Assembly (NCBI GenBank): GCA_028689875.1
Contig: JAQVCG010000008.1
Span: forward strand, 1-46,982
Length of the DNA: 46,982 nt
Origin: Candidatus Rifleibacteriota bacterium
GTDB lineage: Bacteria; Muiribacteriota; Ozemobacteria; Ozemobacterales; Ozemobacteraceae
Reading direction: 5' to 3'
Positions 33,822-40,780 of the stretch are shown here, in pieces. Position numbers and translations under genes: made by a program. Position 1 is the first letter of the stretch. Each line of letters begins with the position of its first letter. The notes below the pieces were generated by a model. That model was not told the DNA's origin. It saw nothing but the letters and a program-made list of their open reading frames with translations, and made no database searches.

Positions 33822-34543
33822 AGCTTAGTTTACATAACATTAGCGTGTTTTATGGTAAAAAGGTTATACTTAAAAATTTAAATCATGTTTTTGAAAGCGG
33901 CAAAATCAATTTAATTGTTGGCCGAGCAGGGTGTGGAAAGAGCACATTGCTATCGGCTTTGTCTGGATTTCACAAAGGTGTGAGCGGCAGTATTTTATTA
34001 GATAACTCTGATTTTGTGCCAGACGGAAATTTTTCGTTAGCGTTTCAGAATCCAGAACAGTTGTTTTTTCATGCTGATTTAGGTTCAGAAGTGTGTTATG
34101 GGTTGTTAGCAAGGGGTGAAGAAAGAAGCTTGGCAGTAGAGAGAGGTAAAGAGTGGTTAAACCGGTGGGGCCTTTCCCCAGATATATATTGGGATCGCTC
34201 TACATACGAATTATCAGGAGGTGAGAAGCGTCGAGGGGCATTAGCGTCTTGTACTGTTTTCAAGCCTCCTTTGATAATGTTAGATGAGCCATTAGCCGGC
34301 TTAGACATTCAAGGGCAGGGTGCTTTAGGTGGTATTTTAGAAGAGTTGTCTCAGGACCATTGTGTAATTATTGTTACGCATGAGCCCGAGGTATTACTGC
34401 GCGAAGATAGCACTGTATTGTTTTTACGTAATAGTTCATGTGAGTCTTATACCGGAAAAAACTTTTTTGAATTAGCTAAGGCGGATGAAAACTTTTATCC
34501 GTTGCCTAAATGGTTCCTGAATAGTCGCCGTTTTTCAGAGTAA
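33818..34543 (+). CDS. ecfA2: ECF transporter ATP-binding protein EcfA2
   Basis: A 241-residue ABC ATPase: Walker A GRAGCGKSTLLSA near residue 34, Q-loop FQNPEQLFFHADLG, signature LSGGEKRRGAL and Walker B LIMLDEPLAGLD. It overlaps ecfA1 by 4 nt and should form a heterodimer with it. The T component gene (ecfT), usually next, is absent; the following gene runs the other way and overlaps the end of ecfA2 by 38 nt. Confidence 0.9.
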   Translation: MKLSLHNISVFYGKKVILKNLNHVFESGKINLIVGRAGCGKSTLLSALSGFHKGVSGSILLDNSDFVPDGNFSLAFQNPEQLFFHADLGSEVCYGLLARGEERSLAVERGKEWLNRWGLSPDIYWDRSTYELSGGEKRRGALASCTVFKPPLIMLDEPLAGLDIQGQGALGGILEELSQDHCVIIVTHEPEVLLREDSTVLFLRNSSCESYTGKNFFELAKADENFYPLPKWFLNSRRFSE

Positions 34544-35960
34544 TCAATGGATAATTAGCAAGGTTAACGTATATTGTGCCGATTTTTGTTGCGTCTTCTA
34601 AGCTCATAATTTCAGGATTTGCGATTTTTGCTTGAATATCAGATATTCTGTGTTTTACTTTTATGAAAAAATAGCTTGCATCTGTTTGAGTTAAGATTAT
34701 CGCGGTTCCGTTTTGGTCAGTTAAAAGGGTTTCTCGTCGGACAGCGTATCCTTTTTTTATTACATTAAATTCAATTATTGCGTTTGGAACGAGATTTTTA
34801 GCGACACTATAACTCGGCAAGTCTGTAATTTGGTATTCCGGCTTATCGTTTAAACTTTCTGATTGAGTTGCAATGTTTGGTGTATTGTCTTCAGTCGCAA
34901 TTTGCCTAGCAATTTCTTCTATTTCAAGCATTTTTGTTATTCTTTCTTGTTCTGTTTTGAATATGCCATTTTGTATGTCTTTATAATACTGGGCATAAAG
35001 AGCTAAGAGCTGCTCAGAGGGGTTAGAATTTGCTTCGGTTGGAGGGAGTTCGGTAGGTAGTTCTGAGGGAAAATCTGCGACTATTATTTTTACTTGAGAC
35101 ACTTCATTTGCCGGTATTATCTGAATTAAGTCATACCAAGAAAAGTGTGTTATCTGAGCAGAGAATAAATTTGTTTCGGGATCAAATTTAGCAGGTATGG
35201 GGTTCTCCCATTTTGCAGTTTTATCGTTGTATGAGCACACAAAAAGGTTGTTTGCATCGACAGGTAAATCTATTTTAAATGAAATTGAAGCGGGCGAATT
35301 GAGTTTAGAAATTGCATTTCCTTCAATGTCAGTAATTTGAAAAAATACGGGGCTTAAGGAGTATGTTAGTTTGTTTTCTCCGTTAAAGTCAGCGTAAAAA
35401 TTACCCGGACGTGTAGAGAAGAATCGGTTATGGTCTGTTTGATCAATTTGGCAAATAACCGCATTTGCATCTTTGGGCAAAGAGTTTTCCGGAAAATGTA
35501 ATGTTATTGTTTTATTTGACGTTTGCGGTGATTGCCCTATTGTTGTAGGCAATGATTTGTTTACTTGATATTTTGTTCCAATATTTTGAATAATTGGAAG
35601 TTGAACTTCGATAGTTTGTGTAGAATTAGGTAATAGTTGTAAAGAGAAATGTTTGGGCAGTCTTTGTGAGGATTTTATTGTGAAGTTAGTTGTTCCAGGC
35701 TCCATTTCGAAATTAATACAACCATTTCTTGCATTTTTTTCTGTTTCTGCATTTGCTGATGCGACGAAATTCAATATTGGTTTATTGTTTTCGTCTATTG
35801 CTTTAAAAGATATCATGGCTTTAGAAGGGTTTGAATTGCTCTGTTGTGCAACATTTGATGAGGAGCAGCCATAAAATATAATAAAGGCAAATGATATTAT
35901 AGCAACAATAAGATTATGTTTATCATTATTTTTTTTGTGTCTGTTATTAAATTTATTCAA
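34506..35960 (-). CDS. Predicted lipoprotein
   Basis: A 484-residue protein. A basic N-terminus and hydrophobic helix end in FIIFYGCSSS, a probable lipobox with Cys32. After it come beta-rich stretches (SKAMISFKAIDENNKPILNF, NKTITLHFPENSLPKDANAV) that resemble carboxypeptidase-regulatory or ZU5-like adhesion modules. A helical middle (LYAQYYKDIQNGIF, ERITKMLEIEEIARQIA) and a second beta module near the C-terminus follow. No enzyme motif is seen. It is likely an envelope lipoprotein of structural or adhesive role. It has its own consensus promoter, and its end overlaps ecfA2. Confidence 0.75.
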   Translation of the reverse strand: MNKFNNRHKKNNDKHNLIVAIISFAFIIFYGCSSSNVAQQSNSNPSKAMISFKAIDENNKPILNFVASANAETEKNARNGCINFEMEPGTTNFTIKSSQRLPKHFSLQLLPNSTQTIEVQLPIIQNIGTKYQVNKSLPTTIGQSPQTSNKTITLHFPENSLPKDANAVICQIDQTDHNRFFSTRPGNFYADFNGENKLTYSLSPVFFQITDIEGNAISKLNSPASISFKIDLPVDANNLFVCSYNDKTAKWENPIPAKFDPETNLFSAQITHFSWYDLIQIIPANEVSQVKIIVADFPSELPTELPPTEANSNPSEQLLALYAQYYKDIQNGIFKTEQERITKMLEIEEIARQIATEDNTPNIATQSESLNDKPEYQITDLPSYSVAKNLVPNAIIEFNVIKKGYAVRRETLLTDQNGTAIILTQTDASYFFIKVKHRISDIQAKIANPEIMSLEDATKIGTIYVNLANYPLITLKNGDYSGTI

Positions 35961-36252
35961 CTTAAGCCTCTTTGTTGATGGGTTTTTTGATTATAACGAT
36001 TAAATATTTTGGTGTCAATTAAGTGTTAATAACTACTTAAATATTTTAAAAATAATGTGTGTTTTTTTATCGATTAGAACGCGATGATAATGAAGGTTGT
36101 GTTGAGAATAAAGTCGACTGGATATTCGCCTGTTATGAATGTCTCTGTTTATCGTGATTTAAGAGATGTGTGTAATTTTCACTTAATACAAAATAAACAC
36201 TTTATGTCCTGTGCAAATTATGCAAATACAGCTTGTTTATAGCTTTTCCGGT
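35961..36252. other. Intergenic region upstream of the first regulatory RNA
   Basis: AT-rich region holding the minus-strand lipoprotein promoter at its left end and, on the plus strand, sequences upstream of the first sigma-54 promoter. TGTGCAAATT at 36210-36219 also occurs upstream of the second sigma-54 promoter (36734-36743) and may be part of an activator site. A 52-codon frame (36084-36242) has no ribosome binding site and is not called. Confidence 0.5.
35990..36018 (-). promoter_or_regulatory. Consensus sigma-70 promoter of the lipoprotein gene
   Basis: On the minus strand TTGACA (36018-36013), a 17-nt spacer and TATAAT (35995-35990): both hexamers are perfect. Initiation near 35983 leaves a leader of about 22 nt with an AGAGGC site before the ATG. 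Confidence 0.88.
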
Positions 36253-36269
36253 TTGGCATAATAATTGCT
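36253..36269 (+). promoter_or_regulatory. Sigma-54 promoter of regulatory RNA 1
   Basis: TTGGCATAATAATTGCT, with GG at 36255-36256 and GC at 36267-36268, the exact 10-nt separation of the -24/-12 class (consensus TGGCAC-N5-TTGC). Predicted initiation is near 36280, exactly where the first RNA hairpin begins. Activation would require an enhancer-binding protein, none of which is encoded in the window. Confidence 0.82.
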
Positions 36270-36413
36270 TGATAAGTAATGAAGGTGAAGAAAAGTAACC
36301 TTCTAGCTCATTGAAAGTAAAAAAGTCCCAGTGGAATCAGCATATGATTAAGGCATAAGTCCTGTCACACCTTTTTTTATATAGCTACGAGTTCAACTCA
36401 ATGTCTTAATTAA

Positions 36414-36467
36414 CTCTCTCTCTCTCTCTCCTCTATTGATACAGCACACACACACACACCACACACA
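36414..36467 (+). repeat. CT and CA simple repeats in RNA copy 1
   Basis: A 21-nt alternating CT tract (36414-36434), the linker ATTGATACAG, then a 23-nt CA-rich tract (36445-36467). The same two tracts with the same linker occur in copy 2 but with different lengths. This is the behaviour expected of simple repeats that expand and contract while being functionally retained. Confidence 0.9.
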
Positions 36468-36556
36468 TACTAAATATGTTGTTTTTTCTGGGGCTTTTTA
36501 TAATTTGTCATCATCCTGATGACTCAAGTATCCTCTCAAAAGATCCTCTCACTTAT

Positions 36557-36581
36557 TCCCCGGTAACGGGGATTTTTTTTT
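36557..36581 (+). terminator. Intrinsic terminator of regulatory RNA 1
   Basis: Stem TCCCCG/CGGGGA with loop GTAA and nine T. Copy 2 keeps the identical stem with a different, longer loop. Confidence 0.93.
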
Positions 36582-36826
36582 GATAATTAATGCATAAACT
36601 GAGTCTCTGAGTGAGTGGTTTGAAAAGCCAGATATGTGTTTTGATAGAAAGATAACTATAGAGTCTATACAAAATAGATCAATATAATTGTATGTTGTGC
36701 GTGAAAAAAAAACACTTGTGTGAAAAAGACACGTGTGCAAATTCAATATTACTGAATTTATCTAATGAAAATAATGCTGACAGAGGTTAACAATGAATTT
36801 AACGGATAAATAAATGCTTTAAAAAG
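36582..36826. other. Spacer between the two regulatory RNA genes
   Basis: A 245-nt AT-rich stretch without a credible gene. It contains TGTGCAAATT (36734-36743), shared with the region upstream of copy 1, and the partly self-complementary surroundings AAGACACGTGTGC. It probably holds the activator-binding region for the second sigma-54 promoter. Confidence 0.45.
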
Positions 36827-36843
36827 TTGGCACGCCTTTTGCG
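36827..36843 (+). promoter_or_regulatory. Sigma-54 promoter of regulatory RNA 2
   Basis: TTGGCACGCCTTTTGCG: a full match to the TGGCACG-N4-TTGC consensus, with GG at 36829-36830 and GC at 36841-36842. Predicted initiation near 36854 is a few bases before the 5' hairpin. It is stronger than the copy 1 promoter. Confidence 0.9.
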
Positions 36844-37004
36844 TATTACTATCATGTCGAGTGAAGTTAAGTAACTCGCAAGATCATTGAAAACGAAAAA
36901 GTATTTCCGGGCGAAGGGCGTGTAGATTCGGTATGACCAATCGCAGCATTTTTTTTCGCAGTAATATAGTCAAAATCTGCAGTAATATGCAGACTACCAA
37001 ATCA

Positions 37005-37048
37005 CTCTCTCCTCTATTGATACAGCACACACCACACCACACCACACA
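37005..37048 (+). repeat. CT and CA simple repeats in RNA copy 2
   Basis: CTCTCTCCTCT (37005-37015), linker ATTGATACAG, then CACACACC and repeated ACC/ACA units (37026-37048). The CA tract here is interrupted by CC every few bases (CACACC), unlike the purer tract of copy 1. Confidence 0.9.
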
Positions 37049-37137
37049 AAACATGCCCAGAGCCCGGAAGCTTTTTATAATTTTTTGTCATCACCCCGAT
37101 GACTCAAGTATCCTCTCAAAAGATCCTCTCACTTTGT

Positions 37138-37165
37138 CCCCGCTTAACACCGGGGATTTTTTTTG
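37138..37165 (+). terminator. Intrinsic terminator of regulatory RNA 2
   Basis: Stem TCCCCG/CGGGGA (37138-37143 with 37152-37157), loop of 8 nt, then eight T. It ends two bases before the stop codon of the convergent rseC-like gene. Confidence 0.93.
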
Positions 37166-37166
37166 C

Positions 37167-37598
37167 TTATTTGGCTTTAGAGATAATTTCAAAATCGGGA
37201 GCTGATATTTTTTTCTTCGATACGAAATTTGAATACACAGATGCCGGAGCAAAGAGCAAAATAGCTGTTATTAAGCCGGCAGAAAATCTTAATATATCAT
37301 TGGAACTTTGAAAAATAAAGGGTGAAAGCAGAATTCCTGCGAAGAATCCTATTAGTGGCAACCCAAAAAGAATAAAGGCACCAAAAGCTGCGTTTATTTT
37401 TTGTAATGGTTCAAGTTCTATTGTTTCACCAACATTGTATTCATAGTCATCTTTTATAAGTGCTGTTCCGGTTACAGTTTCATTACATGGTGCAAATGCC
37501 TTAATGCATCCTTTGCATTCTTTGCAGGTTTCATCGCTGAGTATTTCTACTGTTATTGTTTTATTGTTTATTTTGAGTATTTTGCCCTTAATGGTCAT
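37167..37598 (-). CDS. RseC/MucC-family membrane protein
   Basis: A 143-residue protein. The N-terminal soluble part has a Cys cluster (TCKECKGC and a further PCNE) as in RseC-type proteins. Two transmembrane segments follow at about residues 70-92 (AFGAFILFGLPLIGFFAGIL) and 102-122 (RFSAGLITAILLFAPASVYS). RseC members are linked to sigma-E signalling or to the Rnf/Rsx SoxR-reducing system, and the rnf genes lie about 600 nt away on the same strand, which supports a redox link. The ribosome binding site is weak. The gene converges on regulatory RNA 2. Confidence 0.78.
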   Translation of the reverse strand: MTIKGKILKINNKTITVEILSDETCKECKGCIKAFAPCNETVTGTALIKDDYEYNVGETIELEPLQKINAAFGAFILFGLPLIGFFAGILLSPFIFQSSNDILRFSAGLITAILLFAPASVYSNFVSKKKISAPDFEIISKAK

Positions 37599-37643
37599 AA
37601 TATAGGTGTTTTCTTTCGATAGTTGATTTAATATGGATATTAT

Positions 37644-38225
37644 ATGCTAAAACCTGTTAGTTTAACGACTATTATTTTATTTTTGCTCCTTGCTGATGTG
37701 AGTTTTTGCCAGCAAGGTGGTTTTCAGCCTACAATCGGAAAACCTACAGCTCCGGCAAGGATAGAAACAGAGCGGCCGGCAATGCCTTCAGTAGAAAAAA
37801 TCACTGAAGATTCACTTCCTGATGACAAATCAGAATCAGAAGCAAAAGCAAAGACTTTTGTTTATGACCCATATTTAGATAATTTATTGAAAGCTCCGCA
37901 AACTGGCGTAAAAAATGGATTATTTGGGTATAAGATATCTGAAGTTGAGAGATATTTAAAAACTCATGGGGCCAGAAATCATTCTTACGCATTTGGCAAA
38001 TACAGTCGCATGGTTTTGTCAAAGTATTTGCTTATAATAAGTTTTGATAAAAACAAAAGAGTCGGGGCAGTAAAAATAAATCCTATTCCGCCCAACGATA
38101 AAATTTTATCTAACGCAAGAGAATTTTTTATGTCAGTATTTTTAGGAGATGCAAATGCCTCTGATTTTTCTATTTCGGTTAGCTCAAGCTCACTAGAAAT
38201 TAAATATCTGGGAGGGCTTCTTTAA
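37644..38225 (+). CDS. Exported protein of unknown function
   Basis: A 193-residue protein. A signal peptide (LTTIILFLLLADVSFC) leads into a Pro-rich and acidic segment (GKPTAPARIETERPAMPSVE). A C-terminal domain of about 110 residues contains GYKISEVERYLKTHGARNHS and repeated Lys/Ser strands. The family is not recognised. It is divergent from the rseC-like gene (45 nt between starts), and its last 26 nt overlap the end of rnfB on the other strand. Confidence 0.65.
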   Translation: MLKPVSLTTIILFLLLADVSFCQQGGFQPTIGKPTAPARIETERPAMPSVEKITEDSLPDDKSESEAKAKTFVYDPYLDNLLKAPQTGVKNGLFGYKISEVERYLKTHGARNHSYAFGKYSRMVLSKYLLIISFDKNKRVGAVKINPIPPNDKILSNAREFFMSVFLGDANASDFSISVSSSSLEIKYLGGLL

Positions 38226-39018
38226 TAATAGATTTTCTTGGGCAGACTTCAACACATTTACCACAATCTATGCATTTTTCATAATTGATTTTAGCCAGAT
38301 TATTTTCTATTACTATGGCATCTGCCGGGCAATTTTTTTTGCAGATTCCACATCCAATACAGCCAACCTTACACATTTTGACCGTATCTTTAGCTGTATC
38401 ATTCGAAACGCATAAAACGTGCACAGTTTTTACTTGCGGAACCAGTTCAATAATTTGTTTTGGACAGGCAACTACGCATTTTCCGCATGCGACGCATTTA
38501 GCTTCGTCAACAACCGGAAGGTTATTGGGTCCCATTTTTAAAGCATCGAAAGGGCAAGCTGCAACGCATGATCCAAGGCCTAAACATCTATGGGGGCATT
38601 TCCAAGGTCCATTCTGCACCAGAACTGCAGCTTGACAATCTTTAACACCGGCGTATTCAAAGTTTTTATATTCATCTGTATCAAGGCCTTGACATCTAAT
38701 TAGAGCGGCTTTTCGGGCTAACGGGTCATCACTTTTTGCTTCTTTTTCAATGCCCATTATTTTATTGATTGCATCTGCATTTCTTTTGGAGATTGCAACA
38801 CAAAGACTAATAGATGCGCCATTATTAACGATTGCCTCGGCTAAAGCTGCGCAACCAGGGTATCCACAACCACCACAATTTGCAGAAGGTATGTATTGCA
38901 TCACTTGTTCAATTTTGGGATCGACTTTAACTTCGAATTTTTTTGAAGCAAATGATAAAACTATACCTGAAATAAGTCCTAATATGCCTAAAAAGAGAGC
39001 TGCTATAATTATGTTCAT
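38200..39018 (-). CDS. rnfB: Rnf complex ferredoxin-type subunit RnfB
   Basis: A 272-residue protein. An N-terminal membrane anchor (IAALFLGILGLISGIVLSF) is followed by a 4Fe-4S motif of the RnfB/Fes type (CGGCGYPGC at residues about 48-56). Multiple ferredoxin clusters follow (CLGLGSCVAACP, CVACGKCVVACP, CIGCGICKKNCP, CIDCGKCVEVCP). RnfB is the entry point for electrons from ferredoxin into the complex. It is the last gene of the rnfCDGEAB operon, 12 nt after rnfA, and overlaps the exported protein gene tail to tail. Confidence 0.95.
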   Translation of the reverse strand: MNIIIAALFLGILGLISGIVLSFASKKFEVKVDPKIEQVMQYIPSANCGGCGYPGCAALAEAIVNNGASISLCVAISKRNADAINKIMGIEKEAKSDDPLARKAALIRCQGLDTDEYKNFEYAGVKDCQAAVLVQNGPWKCPHRCLGLGSCVAACPFDALKMGPNNLPVVDEAKCVACGKCVVACPKQIIELVPQVKTVHVLCVSNDTAKDTVKMCKVGCIGCGICKKNCPADAIVIENNLAKINYEKCIDCGKCVEVCPRKSIIKEALPDI

Positions 39019-39030
39019 ATTATCCTCAAT

Positions 39031-39609
39031 TTAAATTAGGCCGGAAAGCCCCATAAAAGCGGTAGCCAAGAGGCCAGCCGTTATAAAAGCAATCGGAGCG
39101 CCGCGCATTACTACCGGAACTTCAGAAATTGCGAGTCTTTCTCTGATTCCTGACATTATTACGAGAGCGAGCAAGAATCCGAGTCCGCCGCCAAGAGCAT
39201 TAATAGCTGACTCAAGAAGTCCATAATTTCTTTTAACGTTTATAAGTGCCACACCTAGTACGGCGCAGTTCGTCGTAATAAGCGGTAAGAATACTCCTAA
39301 TGCTTTATACAATGCGGGAGCAAGTTTTTTTATTACCATTTCAACAAATTGGACAAGTGCTGCGATAATAAGAATAAATGATACTGTTTGCAGGTATTCA
39401 AGGGAGTAGGGCACCAAAATTAAGTTCTGAACTGCCCAAGTTGCAACTCCAGCCATAACCATTACGAATGTTACCGAAATTCCCATTCCAACTGCTGATT
39501 CAGTGCGGCCTGATACCCCGATAAAGGGGCATAAACCTAAAATTTGGTTTAGAACAAAGTTCTCAATAAATATGGCCGTAAGAAAAATTCCTATTAGTGA
39601 TTCTGTCAT
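39031..39609 (-). CDS. rnfA: Rnf complex membrane subunit RnfA
   Basis: A 192-residue integral membrane protein with about six membrane segments. It has the RnfA/NqrE-type FIENFVLNQILGLCPFIGVS and the TTNCAVLGVALINVKR segment. The conserved Cys in both half-repeats help hold an intramembrane iron-sulfur centre in the RnfA/RnfE pair. It overlaps rnfE by 4 nt. Confidence 0.95.
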   Translation of the reverse strand: MTESLIGIFLTAIFIENFVLNQILGLCPFIGVSGRTESAVGMGISVTFVMVMAGVATWAVQNLILVPYSLEYLQTVSFILIIAALVQFVEMVIKKLAPALYKALGVFLPLITTNCAVLGVALINVKRNYGLLESAINALGGGLGFLLALVIMSGIRERLAISEVPVVMRGAPIAFITAGLLATAFMGLSGLI

Positions 39610-40220
39610 TTTGTGAATTTTCCTTTCAAATCATGGGTTCTTTTAAGTGCTATGAGTAAACCAAATACTATAAAGCCGCCCGGAGCCATAATCATTATTA
39701 ATGCAGGATCATTTGCAAAAAATGGTATTTTATATCCAAACAGTGCGCCGTCGCCCAGAAGTTCTCTAAAGAATGCAATAAGTGAAAGGGCAAGCGTGAA
39801 TCCGAGGCCCATTCCGATTCCATCTAAAATCGATGCTATTGGCGAGTTTTTGCAGGCAAATGCTTCGGCTCTTCCTAATATAATGCAGTTTACAACTATA
39901 AGAGGGATAAAAATACCCAGACTCGCTGAAAGGGCAGGTGCATAAGCTTGTATCATTTTGTCGAGAATTGTAACAAAAGTAGCAATAACAACAATAAAGG
40001 TAGGTATTCTAACTTCATTTGGCACAATGTTTCGGAGCAGTGAAATAAATAAGTTGCTGCAAACCAGAACAAACATGCAGGAAAGCCCCATTCCAATTGC
40101 ATTAGTCATGGAAGAGGTTACGGCAATTGTCGGGCAAAGACCTAATGAAATGACAAAAATAGGATTTTCTTTCCAGATACCTTTTGTCAGTTCATGAAGT
40201 AAATTAGAGTTATTGTTCAT
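39606..40220 (-). CDS. rnfE: Rnf complex membrane subunit RnfE
   Basis: A 204-residue membrane protein with about six membrane segments, homologous to RnfA. It shows ENPIFVISLGLCPTIAVTSS and IPLIVVNCIILGRAEAFA, each with the conserved Cys. It pairs with RnfA. It overlaps rnfG by 4 nt and rnfA by 4 nt. Confidence 0.95.
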   Translation of the reverse strand: MNNNSNLLHELTKGIWKENPIFVISLGLCPTIAVTSSMTNAIGMGLSCMFVLVCSNLFISLLRNIVPNEVRIPTFIVVIATFVTILDKMIQAYAPALSASLGIFIPLIVVNCIILGRAEAFACKNSPIASILDGIGMGLGFTLALSLIAFFRELLGDGALFGYKIPFFANDPALIMIMAPGGFIVFGLLIALKRTHDLKGKFTK

Positions 40221-40780
40221 AGCTTACCTCCTGTTGAGGTGTTTAATATAAGCGTATTTTCACTAAATATCTTTTGTGCTTCTTTAAGCCCTTCGCAAAA
40301 AGCGCGTGACGTTATAGTAGCTGCAGTTATTGCGTCTACGTCTCCGCCGTCTTTTTTTACTCTTAAGTCGGTTTTTTCATTTTTTTCTATAACGCTCATA
40401 AATTTACTATGAAACTCTTCTCCGGTGATTTTAGCACCTAAACCGGGAGTTTCTGAATGTGACAATATTTTTGTTCCCGTTATTTTTCCGTTATTGTTTA
40501 TGCCGACGAGCATATTGATTTGGGCTCCGTAACCTTTTGGTTTAACTCCGATTACGAATCCGGCGATTGAGCCGTCATCATTGTAGCCGATTGCAAGCTG
40601 TTTGTCTGTTTTAAATGTTTTAGCTTGTGGAAGGACTTGGCTTCTGGCCTGCATTTCAAATTTTTCGTTTATTGCAATAATTACGGGAGCGGTAATTTGT
40701 TCGCTCAAAGCCAATAATAGGCCTGAAATAGAGGATATTATAAACAGAAATAATGCAGTTTTTAACATTTGTTTTGGCAT
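40217..40780 (-). CDS. rnfG: Rnf complex FMN-binding subunit RnfG
   Basis: A 187-residue protein: one N-terminal membrane helix (FLFIISSISGLLLALSEQIT), then the FMN-binding domain on the outer face. The FMN is covalently bound through a Thr in the DAITAATITSRAF segment near residue 155. GYGAQINMLVGINNNGKITG and HSETPGLGAKI are typical of the family. One-base overlap with rnfD. Confidence 0.94.
   Translation of the reverse strand: MPKQMLKTALFLFIISSISGLLLALSEQITAPVIIAINEKFEMQARSQVLPQAKTFKTDKQLAIGYNDDGSIAGFVIGVKPKGYGAQINMLVGINNNGKITGTKILSHSETPGLGAKITGEEFHSKFMSVIEKNEKTDLRVKKDGGDVDAITAATITSRAFCEGLKEAQKIFSENTLILNTSTGGKL

Larger units (their letters stand above)
36281..36581 (+). ncRNA. Sigma-54-dependent regulatory RNA, copy 1
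   Basis: About 300 nt, noncoding. Parts in order: 5' hairpin GAAGGT/ACCTTC with loop GAAGAAAAGTA (36281-36303); TCATTGAAA (36308-36316); a variable middle with short hairpins; a CT tract (36414-36434); ATTGATACAG; a CA tract (36445-36467); GCTTTTTATAATTT; hairpin GTCATC/GATGAC (36507-36523); a segment with two TCCTCTC motifs (36531-36537 and 36544-36550); and a terminator. The 28 nt across the CT/CA junction and 37 nt around the TCCTCTC motifs are identical to copy 2, while other parts diverge with structure kept. UCCUC motifs can pair with GAGGA-type ribosome binding sites. The RNA family is not recognised. Confidence 0.85.
36854..37165 (+). ncRNA. Sigma-54-dependent regulatory RNA, copy 2
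   Basis: About 310 nt with the same architecture as copy 1. The 5' hairpin is CGAGT/ACTCG (36858-36878) with loop GAAGTTAAGTA, so the stem differs from copy 1 at compensated positions while the loop keeps GAAG..AAGTA. TCATTGAAA lies at 36884-36892. The middle is divergent and includes a strong TCTGCA/TGCAGA hairpin near 36976-36993. Then come the CT tract (37005-37015), ATTGATACAG, the CA tract (37026-37048), hairpin GTCATC/GATGAC (37088-37104) with loop ACCCC instead of ATCCT, two TCCTCTC motifs (37112-37118 and 37125-37131) and a terminator. Read-through past the terminator would be antisense to the rseC-like gene. Confidence 0.87.

Noticed and set aside
36084-36242. A 52-codon plus-strand frame before the first sigma-54 promoter.
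   Set aside because: No ribosome binding site, no recognisable protein features, and it ends inside the promoter region. It is best explained as a chance open frame in AT-rich DNA.
36281-36400. A cyclic-di-GMP or other known riboswitch aptamer at the 5' end of each RNA.
   Set aside because: The sequences do not show the conserved elements of the GEMM class or other classes I can recall, and no gene in the same direction follows.
36549-36746. A 65-codon minus-strand frame between the RNA copies.
   Set aside because: It overlaps the terminator of copy 1, has no ribosome binding site and low-complexity composition.
36414-37048. Could the repeats be a CRISPR array or a mobile element remnant?
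   Set aside because: There are only two units, each about 300 nt with its own promoter and terminator, and the short CT/CA tracts are simple repeats. No spacers, cas genes or transposase are present.
36933-37205. A 90-codon plus-strand frame crossing regulatory RNA 2.
   Set aside because: It runs through the CA tract, hairpin and terminator. Copy 1 does not keep the frame, because loops and tracts differ by lengths not divisible by three. RNA structure explains the conservation better.
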